Positions 62,335-64,000 of a stretch of DNA of 64,000 nucleotides are shown piece after piece. Numbering within the stretch: position 1 is the stretch's first letter; every line of letters begins with the position of its first letter. The notes under the pieces are model-generated. The model saw nothing but the letters and a program-made list of their open reading frames with translations. It did not search any database and was not told where the DNA came from. A program made the position numbers and the translations under genes. This DNA comes from Ursus arctos (Eukaryota > Chordata > Mammalia > Carnivora > Ursidae), in contig NW_026622841.1 in NCBI RefSeq assembly GCF_023065955.2, forward strand, positions 19,527,501-19,591,500. The letters run 5' to 3'.

Positions 62335-63454
62335 GGGGTTGGGGCAGAAGGAGAGAGAATTTTAAGCAGATTCCCCACTGAGTGAGGAGGCTGACTCGGG
62401 GCTCCATCCCAGGACCCTAAGATTATGACCTGGGCCGAAATGAAGAGTCAGATGTCCAACCGACTGAGCCATCCAGGTGCCCCAATATGATCCAATTTTT
62501 AAAAAAATATCACTCTGGCCATAGACAGCCCCAACAAATCTAGAAATGACAAGCCTATCACCAGTCCATAGGACTGCTTATATATCCCATCAGGATCAAA
62601 ATTCTTATTTGTAATAAAAATGCAAATGAAATAGTCCCTTTAGTGCTACATCAATTTTTAGAAAAAGAAAATCAAATACTACTTTCCTATGCTGACATAC
62701 ATCAATCTGTCTTCAACAACTCATTGGGCTACTTTTAACTTACGTCTAAATTGTATCAATTTTTCATTTTAAGTCTTCCTTACATTTGAACATTTTTTTC
62801 CAAAAATCTAAAATTTCAGTGTGAGCTGATTGACACACAGTACCTTATCTTCATGTGGCTGGTCTGCTCTGGGGCAGTTTCTCACCAAATTAACCGATTC
62901 GTGAATTCATCCATTAGTTAACCCGTGCACAAGGGGATACATTTTTAGGTGCCAGTGATCCCTCTCAGAAAACACTGCTGCTTTTCTCTGTCTCTTTTCC
63001 AGATTAGATCTGGTAGCTCACACAGTTGTAAGAAGTCCTTTAAGACTTACTGGATAAGTAGAATTAGTAGCCTTTCAATTGCAATAATAAAGACCTTGAA
63101 TATTTTATATATATATGTTGTGAGAGATACACAGGCTTCTTCTAAGAGTGTCAAAGGAAGGGACGATTCCACGCCACCTTCAGTGAGCCACGTACAGCCC
63201 ATCACTTTGAAGGTGACACAGGGAATGCTAAACTCATGGATCCCAAGGTTAATCTGTGGAACCTAATCTGGTTCCATGTTTGGAGGCAAAGAAGCAAATA
63301 GAGCTGTTGGGGCCCAAAGTAGCCAATGCGAGTAACTTCATCCCACTTACTCATCCAGTTTCTGACATTTAAGAAGCTCTGTTGACTGGTGAGGTCAAAC
63401 ATTAATAAGAAACCCATGGCATCTCTGAAAAATGCAGTGGTGAGGCTCCGGAAT
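58800..63454 (-). CDS. RAB27B: RAB27B, partial: last three coding exons
   Basis: The - strand exons 63454-63351, 60178-60055 and 58986-58800 join in phase and give 137 residues, from [19 protein letters not shown] to EKKCGC and TAG. Visible are the switch II segment after the (off-window) DTAGQE, the G4 motif NKAD, the G5 motif ETSAA, and a C-terminal Cys-Gly-Cys for double geranylgeranylation. [19 protein letters not shown] separates it from RAB27A. RAB27B is a small GTPase of secretory granules, platelets and exosome release, working with Slp/Slac2/Munc13-4 effectors. The P-loop, switch I and DTAGQE exons lie beyond 64000, so the gene is cut by the window edge, not broken. Confidence 0.95.
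58987..60054 (-). other. RAB27B: RAB27B intron between last two coding exons
   Basis: A 1.07-kb intron with a well-kept MIR at 59630-59885. Poly-T is at 59531-59546. Nothing else was recognised. Confidence 0.85.
59630..59885 (+). repeat. Near full-length MIR SINE
   Basis: 'ccgggttgaattcaagctct', 'gctacttactagctacgtgg', 'ctatgcctcaattcttcaca', 'tataaaatgggagaac' and 'gcaatgttagctgctattac' follow the whole MIR from tRNA-related head to 3' end. Confidence 0.85.
60055..60178 (-). CDS. RAB27B: RAB27B penultimate coding exon
   Basis: 124 nt. GC completes Ser (A|GC), then 40 residues [19 protein letters not shown] to QARDLADKY, plus GG of Gly. It contains the guanine-specificity motif NKAD. The acceptor is 'cttcctaag' and the donor GTACGT. 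Relative to the human protein as I recall it, it reads [13 protein letters not shown] rather than [13 protein letters not shown]. Confidence 0.95.
60594..60721 (-). mobile_element. Short Can-SINE, old
   Basis: 'ttttttaagtaggttccacg', 'tgacttgactcatgaacctg'-like middle, 'tgagatcgagacctgagctg' and end 'gaaccacccaggtgcccc'. The CT-rich middle is missing and no target duplication is clear. Confidence 0.8.
60866..60970 (+). repeat. GGAA/GGGA purine-rich tract
   Basis: About 105 bp almost only purines on the + strand, with repeated 'gaagg' and 'gaaagaaggaagga' units. It could form triplex DNA. ETS-type GGAA cores are abundant but this is low complexity. Confidence 0.85.
61687..61883 (-). mobile_element. 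Can-SINE
   Basis: 'tttttaaagattttatttat' tail, 'aggaccctgggatcatgacc', end 'actgagccacccaggtgccc'. Short duplication 'actagttta' at 61678-61686 and 61884-61892. Confidence 0.9.
62241..62483 (-). mobile_element. Can-SINE with internal GA microsatellite
   Basis: Poly-T, 'aagatttatttatttatttg', then a GA-rich tract at about 62284-62331 that includes some 18 uninterrupted units, 'aggaccctaagattatgacc' and end 'actgagccatccaggtgcccc'. Duplication 'aacatgatccaat' (62228-62240) versus 'aatatgatccaat' (62484-62496), one mismatch. Confidence 0.92.
63351..63454 (-). CDS. RAB27B: RAB27B third-from-last coding exon
   Basis: 104 nt. A completes Arg (AG|A), then 34 residues [19 protein letters not shown] to LNVRNWM, plus A of Ser. 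It holds switch II and the Rab-typical helix. The acceptor is 'gctttcttggcag' and the donor GTAAGT. The open frame extends past both ends into intron and is not protein there. Confidence 0.95.
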
Positions 63455-64000
63455 CTGCCAAGAAAGCACAGTGGATAGTTCTGGAAGTTAGCCCACAAAC
63501 ATATTATGATGACAGTACACACAACACTTTTCCCTTTGAAATGTGAAATCCCCATGGCATCCCTTAGGGATTCTCCTGCAGAAAGAGAGAGTGGGCAGAA
63601 AGATTGCTGAAGGATCGGGGAAGGGCATCTGGTTGTAGACATTTCTTAGGACCACATCCTGGCTTTATGGTCTATGGCAATTATGCACACGGAGTTTGTA
63701 ACCTTCAGTCACATGCTGGCTTACACAGCCCCTTGGCTTCTCTCTCTTGTTGGCTCGCAGATATCTTGTGGTCCACAATTAAACTGGACGCCAGTTTCAA
63801 ATGGGGACTTTAACTTATACTTTTCAATCTCCCTTGTCTGTGTCTAGAAGAAAGCTTGGCACTCGGTAGCCTAAAAATGAGCCCGTGATTATGTGCAGAA
63901 AACCACAACTTCTTAGCAACTAAAACTAGGTTCTTCTGCAGGGAAAAAACAACACTGGTGAGAAGACTGTTTTATAAACACTGTGGGGGTAAAGCTGAAT
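63455..64000 (-). other. RAB27B: RAB27B intron, cut by window edge
   Basis: No further RAB27B exon (P-loop, switch I or DTAGQE coding) is found before the window end, and no named repeat was recognised. Confidence 0.7.

Larger units (their letters stand above)
61480..62520 (+). repeat. Ancient dispersed repeat split by two SINEs
   Basis: 'agtatctattctgtgccgga', 'gtctgcactttcacagagct', 'agtcagggaaggcttcttcc', 'gattctagattttattccaa', 'aataacatgatccaatg' and 'atcactctggccatag' keep the order of the same common mammalian repeat seen at 50410-51140. I cannot name the family safely. Confidence 0.55.
60179..63350 (-). other. RAB27B: RAB27B intron
   Basis: A 3.2-kb intron. It holds a possible MIR piece (about 60300-60390), a short Can-SINE (60594-60721), a purine-rich tract (60866-60970), a dispersed repeat at 61480-62520 with two Can-SINEs in it, and unassigned sequence at 60975-61470 and 62525-63340. 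Confidence 0.8.

Noticed and set aside
63202..63642. Open frame of 146 codons on -
   Set aside because: Only 63351-63454 is RAB27B exon, bounded by good splice sites. The rest is intron.

Overview
This window is mammalian nuclear DNA. It has intron-split genes with GT/AG splice sites, many tRNA-derived SINEs of the Can-SINE type found only in carnivores, an L1 retrotransposon and older MIR, L2, MLT1 and hAT-Charlie remnants. Several SINE copies (for example 13065-13269, 22450-22654, 34201-34400, 42105-42329) carry the variant head with 'cacagcggtta' and 'ggcgttatggga' that I associate with bears and the giant panda. The best guess is therefore a caniform carnivore, probably an ursid. The species itself cannot be fixed from this sequence.

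Two genes are present and they converge tail to tail. On the + strand, ten coding exons between 10006 and 45334 give a complete, unbroken 335-codon reading frame for CCDC68, a coiled-coil centrosomal (subdistal appendage) protein. On the - strand, three coding exons (63454-63351, 60178-60055, 58986-58800) give the C-terminal two thirds of RAB27B, a small secretory Rab GTPase. Its first coding exons lie beyond position 64000. This neighbourhood matches the known CCDC68-RAB27B arrangement on human 18q21, seen in inverted orientation.

Layout: 1-9991 is non-coding sequence 5' of the CCDC68 start codon, rich in old L1, MIR, L2, an MLT1 LTR and a hAT element. 10006-45334 is CCDC68 coding exons plus large introns with about a dozen Can-SINEs, a 5'-truncated L1 with target-site duplications (22694-24459) and several microsatellites. 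45335 to about 45765 is the CCDC68 3' UTR. About 45.8-52.9 kb is intergenic, with an old + strand L1 (48.5-50.4 kb), a cluster of perfect inverted repeats (49755-49817) and a GA/CG microsatellite. About 52.9-58.8 kb has no recognisable SINE or LINE and is probably the long RAB27B 3' UTR. 58.8-64.0 kb is the 3' part of the RAB27B gene.

The two genes are not known to work together: CCDC68 acts at centrioles and RAB27B in docking of secretory vesicles and exosomes. I found no undescribed system here. The most interesting observations are structural: a SINE pair inside one target-site duplication, a 28-bp tandem array of TAATTA palindromes, consecutive hairpins, and the repeat-free RAB27B 3' region.
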